A stretch of 64,000 bases of DNA from Tetrahymena elliotti 4EA (Eukaryota > Ciliophora > Oligohymenophorea > Hymenostomatida > Tetrahymenidae). A program made the position numbers and the translations under genes. This document shows, one piece after another, positions 63,269 through 64,000 of the stretch. Below the pieces are notes generated by a model. That model saw nothing but the letters and a program-made list of their open reading frames with translations, searched no databases and was not told the origin of the DNA. Numbering within the stretch: the first letter of the stretch is position 1; the number at the start of each line of letters is the position of its first letter. The stretch spans positions 372,001 through 436,000 of the forward strand of contig JH720322.1 in assembly GCA_000231825.2 (NCBI GenBank), read 5' to 3'.

Positions 63269-64000
63269 ATAACAAAAAAGAATGAAAAATTTATATCTTA
63301 GATTCATTAAAAAAAAATGCAATAAATATTTGAATAATCTTTGTTTTTATGAGTATTTTTTATACAAATCGTATTCAATCTTTATGAACTACTTACTAAT
63401 CCAAACATTATTTAAACATTAAAACCTCTCATTCCTTCTTGATATTATAATATTATAAAAGAATAATTTAGTAATAAAAGATAAAAAAAATTCCTTTCTT
63501 GCAAAAATTGATGAATTCATCATAAAATCCTAGCATTTTAGAAAATAATAGTTGAGTTTTTTAATACGAATACGTTTATGCTACCAAATAAAAATTTTTA
63601 TTGGCTAAGTCCTTGATTTATGTTTTGTTTTAAAAGAATTTGTGAAAAAAAAGAAGGAATGTTTTTTAAATTATGTTTCGAAGAAAACACTTTTTTTTAA
63701 AAAAGATTTTAATATTTCAAATTTAAATTTAATAAAAAAAATAATTCACTATTTAATTCTCAAACTTTAAGAAGATTTGACAGATTTTAAGGATATTTTC
63801 AATTAAAAACTAAGTTTTTTAAAATCTCAATTTTTGCTATTTTCTTTTATTGAGAGATATTATAAGAACATGAGGAAAGTTGATTTTAAGATTCAAAAAT
63901 ATCAATTTTATAAAAAATGAGAAATAAAAGTTAAAAGTTTTACTTCTATTATAAAATTTGTTTAAAAACTAACCAATTTTTAACATTTTTCATGATAAAA
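63269..64000. other. 3' flank to window end
   Basis: AT-rich sequence after the cathepsin C-like gene. No exon, RNA gene or repeat seen up to the edge. Confidence 0.5.

Noticed and set aside
1..64000. tRNA, rRNA, CRISPR, transposase or telomere repeats
   Set aside because: I looked for T-loop GGTTCRANTCC patterns, C4A2 repeats, regularly spaced repeats and transposase motifs on both strands and saw none; a covariance-model scan would be needed to exclude tRNAs fully.

Overview
The window is nuclear DNA of a ciliate, most likely the macronuclear genome of Tetrahymena or a close relative. It is extremely AT-rich. Every long protein reads through with TAA and TAG as glutamine and TGA as the only stop. 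Most genes carry short AT-rich GT...AG introns, many of 45-90 nt. A standard-code ORF search therefore breaks nearly all real genes into pieces. I rebuilt the genes by reading TAA/TAG as Gln and joining exons at GT/AG sites that keep frame. In thirteen genes the spliced length came out as an exact multiple of three, which supports those models.

Layout. 1-9.5 kb: the 5' part of an LMBR1/LIMR-type membrane protein (-), an NDUFAF7-type mitochondrial methyltransferase (-), an SLC9-type Na+/H+ exchanger (+), two small unassigned genes (-) and a degenerate Ras-like GTPase (-). 9.5-14 kb: a 1374-residue leucine-rich-repeat-like protein (-). 15-16 kb: a doubtful multi-exon gene (+). 16.4-19 kb: a BET protein with one bromodomain and a NET domain (-). 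19-25.3 kb: a 6.3 kb stretch without a convincing gene. 25.3-27.8 kb: ORC4 (-), ten exons. 29.7-35.5 kb: a Nup160-like nuclear-pore scaffold protein (-). 38.6-46.4 kb: three + strand genes, prolidase, an AGC kinase with an acylation-type N terminus, and a USP deubiquitinase. 47.4-53.9 kb: a large coiled-coil protein (-). 55.2-57 kb: an ADA2/ADGF-type adenosine deaminase without a signal peptide (-). 57.8-60.4 kb: an intronless 870-residue LRR-like protein (+). 61.2-63.3 kb: a cathepsin C-like protease with exclusion domain (+).

The genes are a housekeeping mix (replication origin recognition, chromatin reading, nuclear pore, peptide and purine catabolism, ion transport, signalling). They do not form an operon or an accessory system. 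I found no mobile element, CRISPR array, rRNA or tRNA. The most unusual points are variant nucleotide-binding loops in ORC4 and the Ras-like protein, a 34-nt intron, an apparently cytosolic ADA2-type deaminase, the two LRR-like proteins, the 6.3 kb gene-poor block, and several local tandem repeats in spacers and in one intron.
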